Below, in pieces: positions 6,417 through 13,160 of a stretch of 16,638 nucleotides of DNA. Each line of letters starts with the position of its first letter. The first letter of the stretch is position 1. The notes below the pieces were generated by a model that searched no databases, was not told where the DNA came from, and was given only the letters and a program-made list of their open reading frames with translations. This DNA is from PXRE01 sp964435625. Its GTDB lineage: Archaea; Halobacteriota; Halobacteria; Halobacteriales; PXRE01. Location of the stretch: contig CAYTAG010000058.1 in assembly GCA_964435625.1 (NCBI GenBank), forward strand, positions 1 through 16,638, written 5' to 3'. The translations under genes and the position numbers were made by a program.

Positions 6417-7076
6417 ATGAGTCGGGCCAGCGAGGAGACGGGAGCGGCGACGGCGACGGTCGCGGTCGTCGACTACGGGCTGGGGAACCTCCGGAGCGTC
6501 ACGCGCGGGCTCGAACGGGCGGGGGCGGCCGTCGAGGTCATCGACGATCCGGACGGTCCGTCGGCCGCCGACGGGGTCGTCCTCCCTGGCGTGGGCGCGT
6601 TCCGCGAGGGCGTCGAGAACGCCAGGCCGTTCCGGGAGGCGTTGCTGTCGGCCGCCGAGTCGGGGACGCCGCTTTTCGGGATCTGTCTCGGCATGCAGAT
6701 GCTACTTACCACCAGCGAGGAGGCCGACCACGCCGGCCAGGGCCGGGCCGAGGGACTCGACCTCGTTTCCGGCCGGAACGTCCGCTTTCCCGACGAGCAG
6801 ACGGTCCCGCACATGGGCTGGAACGAACTCGACGTCCGGCGCGAGCATCCCATCGTCGAGGGGGTCGACGGCGAGTACGCGTACTTCGTCCACTCGTACT
6901 ATGCGGTCCCCGACGACGAGGGGGCGACGGTCGCAACGACGGAGTACGGCGTCGAGTTCCCGGCCGTCGTTGCCAGCGAGGCCGGCAACGTCTTCGGTAC
7001 GCAGTTCCACCCCGAGAAGTCCGGGGACGCCGGCCTCCGCATCCTCCGGAACTTCGTGGACTACTGCGCCGACTGA
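6417..7076 (+). CDS. hisH: Imidazole glycerol phosphate synthase subunit HisH (glutamine amidotransferase)
   Basis: A 219-residue class I glutamine amidotransferase that hydrolyses glutamine and passes ammonia to HisF, forming imidazole glycerol phosphate in histidine synthesis. Motifs: VVDYGLGNLRSV (17-28), LPGVGAFREG (56-65), nucleophile Cys90 in GICLGMQ, oxyanion/contact region PHMGWNEL (131-138), VHSYYAVP (158-165), and catalytic His198 and Glu200 in FGTQFHPEKS. The first about 14 residues are a non-conserved halophilic extension. The frame stays open upstream to 6174, but the TATA box at 6349-6356 lies inside that stretch, so 6417 is used. No other his genes flank it, as is usual for scattered haloarchaeal his loci. 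The stop is one base from that of the opposing small membrane protein. Confidence 0.95.
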   Translation: MSRASEETGAATATVAVVDYGLGNLRSVTRGLERAGAAVEVIDDPDGPSAADGVVLPGVGAFREGVENARPFREALLSAAESGTPLFGICLGMQMLLTTSEEADHAGQGRAEGLDLVSGRNVRFPDEQTVPHMGWNELDVRREHPIVEGVDGEYAYFVHSYYAVPDDEGATVATTEYGVEFPAVVASEAGNVFGTQFHPEKSGDAGLRILRNFVDYCAD

Positions 7077-7077
7077 G

Positions 7078-7374
7078 TCACGCCAGCGCGACCGCCAGCG
7101 TCAGGAGGCCGACGGCCAGCGTCAGCGTCCCCAGCGCCGCCAGCGCCCACGGCGCGTAGCGCCGTACGGGGGGACTCAACCCGGGGTCCTCGAAGGTCAG
7201 CATCGCCTCGTCGCCCCGCGCACGGACGAGCAGGAAGCCCACGGCTACGACCACGACGGCCTGGACGACGACGAAGAAGTTCGGGCCGACCACGAGGTAG
7301 TTGCCGGCGGCCATCGCGAGGCTGCCGACGCCGAGTCCACCCAGGCCGACCAGCGCGAGGGGGCGACCGCCCAT
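7078..7374 (-). CDS. Small membrane protein, three or four spans, unknown function
   Basis: A 98-residue hydrophobic protein. Predicted membrane spans are about 5-25 (LALVGLGGLGVGSLAMAAG), 30-49 (GPNFFVVVQAVVVVAVGFLL) and 74-97 (PWALAALGTLTLAVGLLTLA). A short polar loop RARGDEAMLTFEDPGLSPP (about 51-69) lies between the second and third spans. I do not recognise the family; the composition is typical of haloarchaeal orphan membrane proteins. The gene converges with hisH with a single intervening base, and its upstream side faces the tandem-repeat tract. No clear TATA box was found. Confidence 0.7.
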   Translation of the reverse strand: MGGRPLALVGLGGLGVGSLAMAAGNYLVVGPNFFVVVQAVVVVAVGFLLVRARGDEAMLTFEDPGLSPPVRRYAPWALAALGTLTLAVGLLTLAVALA

Positions 7375-7449
7375 GTGCGACCGGGCGCGCGTGGTGACTG
7401 TATGTCTGTCGGTCGTCGGCGCGAACGCGCGACGGACGGGTTCGGTGCC

Positions 7450-7513
7450 CTCTAGCCAGCGGGATCGTCCGACGTCCTCCGGCCAGCGGATCGTCCACCG
7501 TCCTCTAGCCAGC
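7450..7513 (+). repeat. Tandem repeat, left arm, about 26-27 bp period, interrupted by the gap
   Basis: Two and a half imperfect copies begin CTCTAGCCAGCGGGATCGTC (7450), CTCCGGCCAGCGGATCGTCC (7477) and CTCTAGCCAGC (7503, cut by the N run). There are no spacers between copies, so this is a minisatellite-type array and not CRISPR. The array continues into the unresolved gap. Confidence 0.8.
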
Positions 7514-7613
7514 NNNNNNNNNNNNNNNNNNNNNNNNNNNNNNNNNNNNNNNNNNNNNNNNNNNNNNNNNNNNNNNNNNNNNNNNNNNNNNNNNNNNNNN
7601 NNNNNNNNNNNNN
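7514..7613. other. Assembly gap of exactly 100 N
   Basis: A run of 100 undetermined bases, a common placeholder for a gap of unknown size. It lies between two tandem-repeat arms, so the break is very likely caused by the repeats. Confidence 0.98.
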
Positions 7614-7730
7614 CGACGATCCATCGTCCACGTCACGCTCGATCCGACGATCCATCGGCCACGTCACGCTCGTTCCGGCGATCCACCGGGCACGTCACGT
7701 CAGTACGACGATCCATCGACGTCGCGCTCC
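7614..7730 (+). repeat. Tandem repeat, right arm, about 31 bp period
   Basis: Three full copies and one partial begin at 7614, 7645, 7676 and 7706. Each opens CGACGATCCATCG (third copy CGGCGATCCACCG) and contains CACGTCACG (the last copy is shortened). Copies one and two differ at only a few positions. The shared ATCGTCCAC string with the left arm suggests both arms belong to one diverged array. It ends about 70 bp upstream of the first Cys-rich gene. Confidence 0.85.
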
Positions 7731-7802
7731 CGGTGACACCTCCCGACGGGTTCTCGAAAGCCCTTATGTCCGGCCGGAACGATAGTCCGGTAGCCCCACG
7801 CC

Positions 7803-8159
7803 ATGAACCGCCGCACTCTCCTGCACCGCATCGGCGAGGACGGCGCCGCGACCGCGGGCTTCGCCGCCCCCGCGGAGACGACCGCTCCCGACCCCGGCCT
7901 GGACCGGGAACTGGACGTCGCCGACGTCTCGGGCGCGGTCCCGCTGGCGTCGCTCGTCGACGGGGACCTGGGGGCGCAGTTGAACGACGCGTACGTCGAG
8001 CAGTTTCCGGCCGACCTCGGGCCGTCGGACCTCAAGTTGGAGGTCGGCGAGGGAACCGACGCAGTCGTCCCGACCGAGTGCGACAACAGGTGCTGCGGGG
8101 CCGCGAGGTGTCGGGACCCGGGGAACTGCTGTCTCTGCGTCGAGTGTCCCGGGGCATGA
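7803..8159 (+). CDS. Cys-rich secreted miniprotein family, copy A (atypical twin-arginine signal)
   Basis: A 118-residue member of the three-gene family. The start MNRRTLLHRIG is twin-arginine-like (Arg3-Arg4), but the hydrophobic stretch is broken by GEDG (11-14), where copies B and C have GAVG, and is followed by AAPAETTAPD, so export efficiency is doubtful. The middle domain (about 35-90) keeps LDVADVSGAVPLASLVDGDL (37-56). The tail has eight cysteines: 93, 97, 98, 103, 109, 110, 112, 115. The pattern is C-x3-CC-x4-C-x5-CC-x-C-x2-C. A TATA-like CCCTTATG (7761-7768) lies about 35-42 bp upstream, the same offset as in the paralogs. DNA around this copy is GC-rich, unlike the AT-rich promoters of B and C. 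Function unknown. The tail could bind metal or form disulfides. Confidence 0.8.
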   Translation: MNRRTLLHRIGEDGAATAGFAAPAETTAPDPGLDRELDVADVSGAVPLASLVDGDLGAQLNDAYVEQFPADLGPSDLKLEVGEGTDAVVPTECDNRCCGAARCRDPGNCCLCVECPGA

Positions 8160-8346
8160 CCCGCTTGCGCGGGAGCCAGCCCTTTCGTCGCGTTCGAATC
8201 GCCAGTGGCGGCCCCACCCGGGAGGCGAACAGCTGGCTGTCACGGACTAAAGGGATAAGTGATCCCCGGACGAGGATTTATTCAAGATATTATACCAGAA
8301 ATAAATTTTATATTATAGTGTGGCGGAACACATAATGGGAGAAGAG

Positions 8347-8370
8347 TTTTAACTTATTGCAGTAATTATT
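8347..8370 (+). promoter_or_regulatory. Promoter of Cys-rich gene B
   Basis: TATA-like TTTTAACTTATT (8347-8358) begins 38 bp upstream of the ATG at 8385, and AATTATT (8364-8370) sits at -21 to -15. Both recur at the same offsets before gene C. The region from about 8268 to 8370 is strikingly AT-rich in a GC-rich chromosome and includes the small dyad GTGT-GGCGGA-ACAC (8321-8334). Confidence 0.55.
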
Positions 8371-8384
8371 CGCTGGTTCAAATC

Positions 8385-8756
8385 ATGAAACGACGTACCA
8401 TCCTGAAGCGCGTCGGCGCTGTCGGCGCCGCTAGCATCGGCATCGCAAGCTCGTCCGCGGGGGCGTCCCGGCCCGGCCTCGGGCTGGACCAGACGCTGGA
8501 CGTCTCGGACGTCTCCGGCACCGTCCAGCTGGCGAGCCTGGTCGACGGTGACCTCGAAGCCCAGCTGTCCGCGGACTTCCTCGCGCACCTGCCGGAAGGC
8601 GTGACCGCGGCCGACGTGAAGATCACCGTCAGCGACGACCTCGACACCCTCGACGTCGGCACGATGGAAAAGGAGGACCCGTGTTACGTCTGCTGTGAGA
8701 ACATCTGCTGGTGCCCCTACTGCATCTGCTTCAACTGCGAGTCCACGGCGCAGTAA
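8385..8756 (+). CDS. Cys-rich Tat-exported miniprotein family, copy B
   Basis: A 123-residue protein. MKRRTILKRVGAVGAASIGI gives a clear twin-arginine signal (Arg3-Arg4, hydrophobic 10-22), with a possible cleavage after AGA (25-27). No lipobox cysteine is present, so it should be released or wall-associated. The middle domain (about 37-95) shares LDVSDVSGTVQLASLVDGDL (38-57) with the paralogs. The tail carries eight cysteines at 100, 103, 104, 108, 110, 113, 115 and 118, ending in CPYCICFNC. Tat export implies the protein may fold, or take up a metal cofactor, before crossing the membrane. The mature part is acidic apart from the tail. I do not recognise a named family; metal binding, a disulfide-rich peptide or a halocin-like precursor are all possible. 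Confidence 0.85.
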   Translation: MKRRTILKRVGAVGAASIGIASSSAGASRPGLGLDQTLDVSDVSGTVQLASLVDGDLEAQLSADFLAHLPEGVTAADVKITVSDDLDTLDVGTMEKEDPCYVCCENICWCPYCICFNCESTAQ

Positions 8757-9012
8757 CCCCACGGAAGCACCTTCTCGAATTCACAATCGGGACGGACGTC
8801 CACCACGCCTGTCACCACTGCCCCGAACGGGCGACGAGTGAGGGGGACGAACCGCCGCCGAACCGTGCACGTGAGTCCGACGCAGATTAGTCGCGCTTCG
8901 GTCTAGTCAACCAACCCCCTATATCTTTTATAATATAATTCCGCCAATTATTTATTACTATAATTACATACTATTTATAAATCAGCGGAGGAATTATTTT
9001 CCTGGTCAATTC
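8757..9012. promoter_or_regulatory. Intergenic region with AT-rich promoter island of Cys-rich gene C
   Basis: The first about 160 bases are GC-rich and show no gene. From about 8920 the composition switches sharply to AT-rich up to the start codon. TATA box TTTATAAA lies at 8974-8981 (-39 to -32), AATTATT at 8992-8998 (-21 to -15) and CTGGT at 9002-9006. A TTCCGCC (8939-8945) is the reverse complement of GGCGGAA found in the island before gene B. Confidence 0.55.
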
Positions 9013-9381
9013 ATGAAACGACGAACGGTTCTCAAGCGCATCGGTGCAGTCGGAGCGATCACGGCCGGGATCGGGACGTCGACGGCGACGGCGAAGCCGT
9101 TCGACGGCGTCGACGTGCGTCTCGACGTCTCGGACGTGTCCGGGACGGTCACCCTGGGGTCGCTCGTCGACGGTGACGCCGAGGCCTACCTCGGCGACGA
9201 GTTCAAAGCATCGCTACCGGACTCGGTCGATCCGGTCGACGTCACGTTACAGATCTCCGCGGGCGCCGACGAGATCGGTACGGCCAACATGTCGCCGGAC
9301 TGCCCCGTGGTGATCTGCTGTCCGGGCAAGTGCCCCAGCGAGTGTTCCTACTGCGTCTGCCGGAGCTGGGGCTGCAACTAG
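9013..9381 (+). CDS. Cys-rich Tat-exported miniprotein family, copy C
   Basis: A 122-residue paralog of copy B. MKRRTVLKRIGAVGAITAGI is a good twin-arginine signal, with likely cleavage after TATA or ATA (23-27). The middle domain keeps LDVSDVSGTVTLGSLVDGDA (37-56), then a predicted strand DVTLQIS (76-82). The tail has eight cysteines at 97, 102, 103, 107, 111, 114, 116 and 121, with CSYCVC matching CPYCIC in copy B and CAYCKC in the remnant. The first 11 codons are almost identical to copy B at protein level but differ at several third positions, so the duplication is not very recent. It is followed, tail to tail after 63 bp, by the SWIM zinc-finger gene. Function unknown. Confidence 0.85.
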   Translation: MKRRTVLKRIGAVGAITAGIGTSTATAKPFDGVDVRLDVSDVSGTVTLGSLVDGDAEAYLGDEFKASLPDSVDPVDVTLQISAGADEIGTANMSPDCPVVICCPGKCPSECSYCVCRSWGCN

Positions 9382-9444
9382 GCGAAACGCTCCTCGGCAC
9401 CCATTGAGGGTTCCGGTGGAGGCCCCCGTTTTCGACCGAGTCCG

Positions 9445-9795
9445 CTACAGGAACTCCCGGACCTCGGAGTACCACATGTCGTGGTGGTCCACCCGGTCGA
9501 GGGGACGGGCGATGGCGACCGCCAGCGCGTGCCAGCACAGGTCCGTCGGGTCGTCGTCGTCGAGGTTGTACTCGGCGTCCTTGCAGTTGCAGCCCCCGTC
9601 CTCGACGATGTACTCGTCGCCGTGGCCGACGACGACGGTGAAGTCCCTGTACTCTTTGACCCGCCGCTCGGAGACGGCCTCGATGGCCCGCTGGCCACGG
9701 TCGCCGTGGACCGAGACGATGGCGTCGGTGACCGCCGGCGTGAGTTCGCCGGCGTCCGCGAGCGCCCGCTGCCACTCCTCGACCGGGTTCGTCAC
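9445..9795 (-). CDS. SWIM zinc-finger protein
   Basis: A small protein of about 116 residues with a SWIM-type zinc site, CxC...CxH: CNC followed 15 residues later by CWH (Cys84, Cys86, Cys102, His104 if numbered from the GTG at 9840). The order is an N-terminal helical segment, the strands EYRDFTVVVGHGDEYIV, then the SWIM motif and a helix HALAVAIARPL. SWIM domains bind DNA or protein partners; many haloarchaea encode short stand-alone versions whose role is not settled. The start is uncertain: the frame is open to GTG 9840, but minus-strand TATA-like TTTTGT at 9818-9823 lies 23-28 bp upstream of the GTG at 9795, favouring the shorter form. It sits between Cys-rich copy C and the Cys-rich remnant; a functional link is speculative. 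Confidence 0.8.
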   Translation of the reverse strand: MTNPVEEWQRALADAGELTPAVTDAIVSVHGDRGQRAIEAVSERRVKEYRDFTVVVGHGDEYIVEDGGCNCKDAEYNLDDDDPTDLCWHALAVAIARPLDRVDHHDMWYSEVREFL

Positions 9796-9857
9796 GGCTT
9801 CCGGTGGGAGTGCCGGGACAAAAGGGGTTCCGGTGGACACGTCCGCCGGCCGATTGA

Positions 9858-10121
9858 CCGTCCCCGGACCTGGAGCCTGCTCGAACGACCCACGGGGGCC
9901 GTGGTATCGACGTTTCGGGTCAGGTCGCGCTGGCCGACCTGGTGGACGAAGCCGAACTCGATTCCCTGGACGTCGCCATCGACCCGCACGAAGCTAACCT
10001 CCTTATCTCGGAGGACGCCGTCACCATCCGGAACGTCGAGGAGGACTGCTGTGTCCACCACGACTGCTGTGGCGAGGTCGACGACTGCGACTGTGCGTAC
10101 TGTAAGTGCGAGGCCTGCTAG
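9858..10121 (+). pseudogene. Remnant of a fourth Cys-rich family member (copy D), 5' end lost
   Basis: From about 9906 this frame reads IDVSGQVALADLVDEAELDS, matching the DVSGTVxLxSLVDGD core of copies A-C, then a shorter middle and a tail of nine cysteines, including CC-x4-CC-x5-C and the closing CAYCKCEAC before TAG at 10119-10121. The in-frame TGA at 9855-9857 bounds it upstream, and no ATG, GTG or TTG occurs before GTG 9942, which is inside the conserved core. No twin-arginine signal is found in any forward frame just upstream. The 5' part therefore appears deleted or replaced by the start region of the SWIM gene. The intact, stop-free cysteine tail suggests recent loss, or expression by an unrecognised route. 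Confidence 0.65.
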
Positions 10122-10291
10122 CTTCGTTCGCGGACCGTAACGCCCCTGGGCGGGCCATCACGGGAGCGCCGGTATCGGACCTGGCCGAACGGTGCCGGAC
10201 CGGGACGCTACGTCGGCCCAGCCAGCGACCCACATCCCGATTTTCCAGGGGAACCACAAAACCGATAGGGCGGTCCCCGGAACCGTCGTCC

Positions 10292-10753
10292 ATGTTCGAC
10301 TGGCCCTCGAGCAGTGCGTCGCGGCGAACCCTCCTCGCAGCAGGCACGGCGTCGCTCGTCGGCCTCGCTGGCTGTTCCGCCGCCGGTGAATCGTCCCCGC
10401 CGACCCTCGACCGCATCCTCCTCCGGAGCGACACCGGCGAGACCGAACCGGTCCGCCTGACGCTGGTCCACGCGCCGGAAGACGGCTCGACGGAACGTCC
10501 GGTCTGGAAGACCGTCGAGGCGCCCGCGGACGGGGACGCCGTCCCGGTCGTCCAGGGCCTCGAACTCGGGCCTGGATTCCACAGCCTGACGGCGGCCGCG
10601 GAGAACCACGGCAACCACGAGGTCGGCTCGTTCAACTCCCACGGCGAGGGGGTCGACGCCGACGACCTCCAGTTCGAGGTCGTCGTCAAGGGCACCGGCG
10701 ACCTCTGGCTGAACCTGAACCGGGCCGGGGAATCCATCTCGATCCCCGGATAG
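10292..10753 (+). CDS. Tat-dependent lipoprotein, unknown function
   Basis: A 153-residue exported lipoprotein. MFDWPSSSASRRTLLAAGTA has a twin-arginine motif (Arg11-Arg12), a hydrophobic stretch and the lipobox LAGC with Cys28 as lipid anchor. The mature part is acidic and looks all-beta: LDRILLRSDTGETEPVRLTL, then repeated short strands to the C-terminal DLWLNLNRAGESISI, similar in feel to small Ig-like haloarchaeal lipoproteins. I do not recognise a family or catalytic motif. The start is the ATG at 10292, since it alone places the Arg pair at the usual distance; upstream in-frame sequence is not conserved-looking. It follows the Cys-rich remnant by 170 bp, which shows no other gene. Confidence 0.8.
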   Translation: MFDWPSSSASRRTLLAAGTASLVGLAGCSAAGESSPPTLDRILLRSDTGETEPVRLTLVHAPEDGSTERPVWKTVEAPADGDAVPVVQGLELGPGFHSLTAAAENHGNHEVGSFNSHGEGVDADDLQFEVVVKGTGDLWLNLNRAGESISIPG

Positions 10754-10821
10754 GGTGACCGCGCCGGGGGCAACCGCACGGAAGCGCATCCCTTTTCGCG
10801 GGGCCGGCCCGAACCACTCGC

Positions 10822-11937
10822 ATGCACGTCCAGGAGGGCGGCGTCGAACTCGACGTGCCCGAACAGCCCGAGTCGGGGGCCGGCGAGGGCGTCTTCTTCA
10901 ACCCCGACCAGGAGTTGAACCGCGACGTCACGGTCGCGGCGTTGCGCGCCTACCGCGAGCGCGAACCGCGTGCGGAGACGTACCTTGACGCGATGGCCGC
11001 CTCCGGCGCCCGGGGGGTCCGGGCGGCCGCCGACGGGTGGAACGTCACGCTGTGTGACACCGATCCCGACGCCGTCGACCTGGCCCGCGAGAACCTGGCG
11101 CGCAACGGGCTCGACGGCGAGGTACGCCAGCGGGACGTCAACGCCCTGCTGCACGAGTCGTACTTCGACGTGGTGGACCTGGACCCGTTCGGATCGCCGA
11201 TTCCGTTCGCGGACGCCGCGTTCGCCAACGCCCGCGACCTGGTCTGCGTCACTGCCACCGACACCGCGCCGCTGTGTGGCGCCCACTTCGCGGCCGGCGT
11301 CCGGCGCTACTCGGCGGTGCCGCGCAACACCGAGTACCACGCCGAGATGGGCCTGCGAATCCTCGTCTCCGCGCTCGTCCGGACGGCCGCCCGGTACGAC
11401 GTCGGCGCCGTCCCGATCCTCTCGCACGTCACCGACCACTACGCCCGGGTCTACCTCGAACTGCAACACCGCGCCACGGACGCCGACGCCGCCGTCGACG
11501 AACTTGGGTACGTCTACCACTGCCAGCAGTGCCTGCACCGCGAGACCGAGCGCGGCCCCATCGCGGACCCGCCGGAGGGCTGTCCGGCCTGCGGCGAACC
11601 CCAGGTCGTGACGGCGGGGCCGGTCTGGCTCGGGTCGCTGCACGAGGTCGACTTCGTCGAGGCGGTCCGCGAGGCCGTCGACGACGGGATGGGGACCGCC
11701 GACCGGGCACGGGACTTGCTTACGACGATTGCCGGGGAACTGGACGTCCCCTTCCACTACGACCAGCACCGCCTGTACAAGCGGTGGGGCGAGTCCGCCA
11801 TCGCGATGGACGAGTTCCTCGACCGCCTCCGGGCGGCGGGGTTCACCGCTTCCCGCACCCACTACGGCGGGACTACCGTCAAGACCGACGCGACCGTCAC
11901 CGAGATGGGCGACCTGTTCGCCGACGGGCCGGGGTGA
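10822..11937 (+). CDS. trm1: tRNA (guanine(26)-N(2))-dimethyltransferase Trm1
   Basis: A 371-residue Trm1 enzyme, which uses S-adenosylmethionine to dimethylate G26 of many tRNAs. Motifs in order: EGVFFNPDQELNRD (22-35), the variant of the family's FYNP segment; SAM-binding ASGARGVRAA (60-69); acidic CDTDPDAVDLARENL (78-92); the catalytic motif DLDPFGSP (119-126); and ATDTAPLCG (145-153). The C-terminal domain has a zinc knuckle with Cys234, Cys237, Cys254 and Cys257, and the RLYKRWGES segment typical of archaeal Trm1. Length is normal for archaea. The ATG at 10822 has T-rich CCTTTTCG about 25-32 bp upstream, so it is probably leaderless. The opposite strand carries a long spurious frame here, a GC artefact. 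Confidence 0.96.
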   Translation: MHVQEGGVELDVPEQPESGAGEGVFFNPDQELNRDVTVAALRAYREREPRAETYLDAMAASGARGVRAAADGWNVTLCDTDPDAVDLARENLARNGLDGEVRQRDVNALLHESYFDVVDLDPFGSPIPFADAAFANARDLVCVTATDTAPLCGAHFAAGVRRYSAVPRNTEYHAEMGLRILVSALVRTAARYDVGAVPILSHVTDHYARVYLELQHRATDADAAVDELGYVYHCQQCLHRETERGPIADPPEGCPACGEPQVVTAGPVWLGSLHEVDFVEAVREAVDDGMGTADRARDLLTTIAGELDVPFHYDQHRLYKRWGESAIAMDEFLDRLRAAGFTASRTHYGGTTVKTDATVTEMGDLFADGPG

Positions 11938-12010
11938 GTCCGGGTGATGCCGATCAGCGCCAGCGAGCCCGGCTGAGACCGCCAGCGCCGGCCTCGCGGG
12001 GCGTCCGCTT

Positions 12011-12868
12011 ATGGTCGCAGGCTCCGAACTACCGGCCGTGTTCGACGGGCTCCGCTCGCGCGTGCCGACCCAGGGGTGGCTCGGGCGGGCGCTGTCGTTC
12101 GTTCGGGCCATCGCGTTCCAGGCCCGGACGGCCGACGTGACGCTGCTGGCCGCCGCCGTCGCGTTCTACGCCTTCGTCTCGATGATCCCGCTGGCGCTGC
12201 TGGCGGTCGCGGTGGGATCGACGGTCGCGGGGGAGACGGTCACGCAGTACGTCAGTCGCGCTGCCGCCGACCTGCTCAGTCCCTCCGGTCAGGAGGTGCT
12301 CCGGACGGCCCTGGAGGCCGACGCCGGCCGCGGCGGGGCGACCTTCGCCGGGCTGGTGGTCCTGCTGTGGGGTGCGTTGCGGCTGTTCCGGGGCATCGAC
12401 CGGGCGTTCTCGGAGGTGTACGGGTCGACGCCGGGGACCCTGCTGAAGCAACTCCTGGAGTCGGTGCTGGTCGTCGGCGCCATCGTGGTCGGCATCCTCG
12501 CCATGGTCGTCGTCGGGACGGCGCTGACCAGGCTGCCGGTGCCCATCCTCGGCGTCGGCGGGGCCGCGGCGCTGTGGTTGGCGCTGTTCGTGGCGTTGCT
12601 ACCGGTGTACTACACCTACCCCGACGTCGGCGTGACCCTGCGGGAGGTCCTCCCGGGGACCGCCTTCGCCGCGACGGCGTTCACCCTGCTCGGCACGGCG
12701 TTCGGCCTGTACACCACCGTCGCGGGCAGCTACGCCATCTACGGCGTGCTCGGGGCCGTCCTGCTGTTCGTGACCTGGCTGTACTTCGCCTCGATGGCCG
12801 TGTTGCTCGGCGCCGTGGTGAACGCCGTGCTCGCGGGACACGTCGGGGCCTGGGGGGCGGGAGAGTGA
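12011..12868 (+). CDS. YihY/BrkB family membrane protein
   Basis: A 285-residue polytopic protein of the YihY/virulence factor BrkB family; once annotated as RNase BN, members are now regarded as membrane proteins of uncertain role. The family N-terminus is clear: FVRAIAFQARTADVTLLAAA (about 30-49) and AAVAFYAFVSMIPLALLAVA (48-67). Further spans lie at about 111-122, 146-168, 178-197, 212-234 and 241-270. The motif LRLFRGIDRAFSEVYG (122-137) is characteristic. Start: ATG 12011 is possible, but CTTATGG (12008-12014) resembles a TATA box exactly 24-30 bp upstream of the in-frame GTG at 12038, so the true product may lack nine residues. It ends seven bases before the opposing zinc-binding gene. 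Confidence 0.88.
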   Translation: MVAGSELPAVFDGLRSRVPTQGWLGRALSFVRAIAFQARTADVTLLAAAVAFYAFVSMIPLALLAVAVGSTVAGETVTQYVSRAAADLLSPSGQEVLRTALEADAGRGGATFAGLVVLLWGALRLFRGIDRAFSEVYGSTPGTLLKQLLESVLVVGAIVVGILAMVVVGTALTRLPVPILGVGGAAALWLALFVALLPVYYTYPDVGVTLREVLPGTAFAATAFTLLGTAFGLYTTVAGSYAIYGVLGAVLLFVTWLYFASMAVLLGAVVNAVLAGHVGAWGAGE

Positions 12869-12875
12869 GGTGGCG

Positions 12876-13103
12876 TCAGGAGCTCGGGTCGTCCACGCTC
12901 AAGAAGTCCGCGAGGACGCGGTCGTCGACCTGGTGGCCGCAGGGTTCGAGGACGTAGGTGACCGGGCCGACCTGGCGCGTGGACTCGATGGGTTCGCCGC
13001 AGGTCGGACAGGTTCGAGTCGGATCGTCGGCGTTCGTTCGGTCTTTCGTGGTCAATGTAGTTGCGGCGGTGGGGGTATCTTGTTTTGGATCACTCGTTGG
13101 CAT
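12876..13103 (-). CDS. Small zinc-binding protein (CxxC...CxH)
   Basis: A 75-residue protein with a polar Thr/Asp-rich N-terminus (1-30) and a compact metal site: Cys32 and Cys35 in CPTCGEPI, then Cys55 and His57 in EPCGHQV. The C-terminus DDRVLADFLSVDD is helical. This is a zinc-ribbon or treble-clef-like knuckle often seen in small haloarchaeal proteins, many of which affect motility, biofilm or metabolism through unknown partners. The stop is seven bases from the YihY stop on the other strand. The AT-rich 186-bp region upstream is shared with the divergent winged helix gene and contains the palindromes at 13161-13225. Confidence 0.75.
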   Translation of the reverse strand: MPTSDPKQDTPTAATTLTTKDRTNADDPTRTCPTCGEPIESTRQVGPVTYVLEPCGHQVDDRVLADFLSVDDPSS

Positions 13104-13160
13104 GGATCGTTCCTCGTTAAGAAGCTACGCCTGTCCATCGACTGGATAGCGGGACTAGCT

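Noticed and set aside
7450..7730. CRISPR array
   Set aside because: Units follow each other directly with no unique spacers, periods are 26-31 bp, and no cas genes are present.
10021..12111. A 696-codon open frame on the minus strand opposite Trm1
   Set aside because: It overlaps two clear genes, including Trm1 with all family motifs, and has no recognisable domain. Long antisense frames are expected in DNA with such GC bias at third positions.
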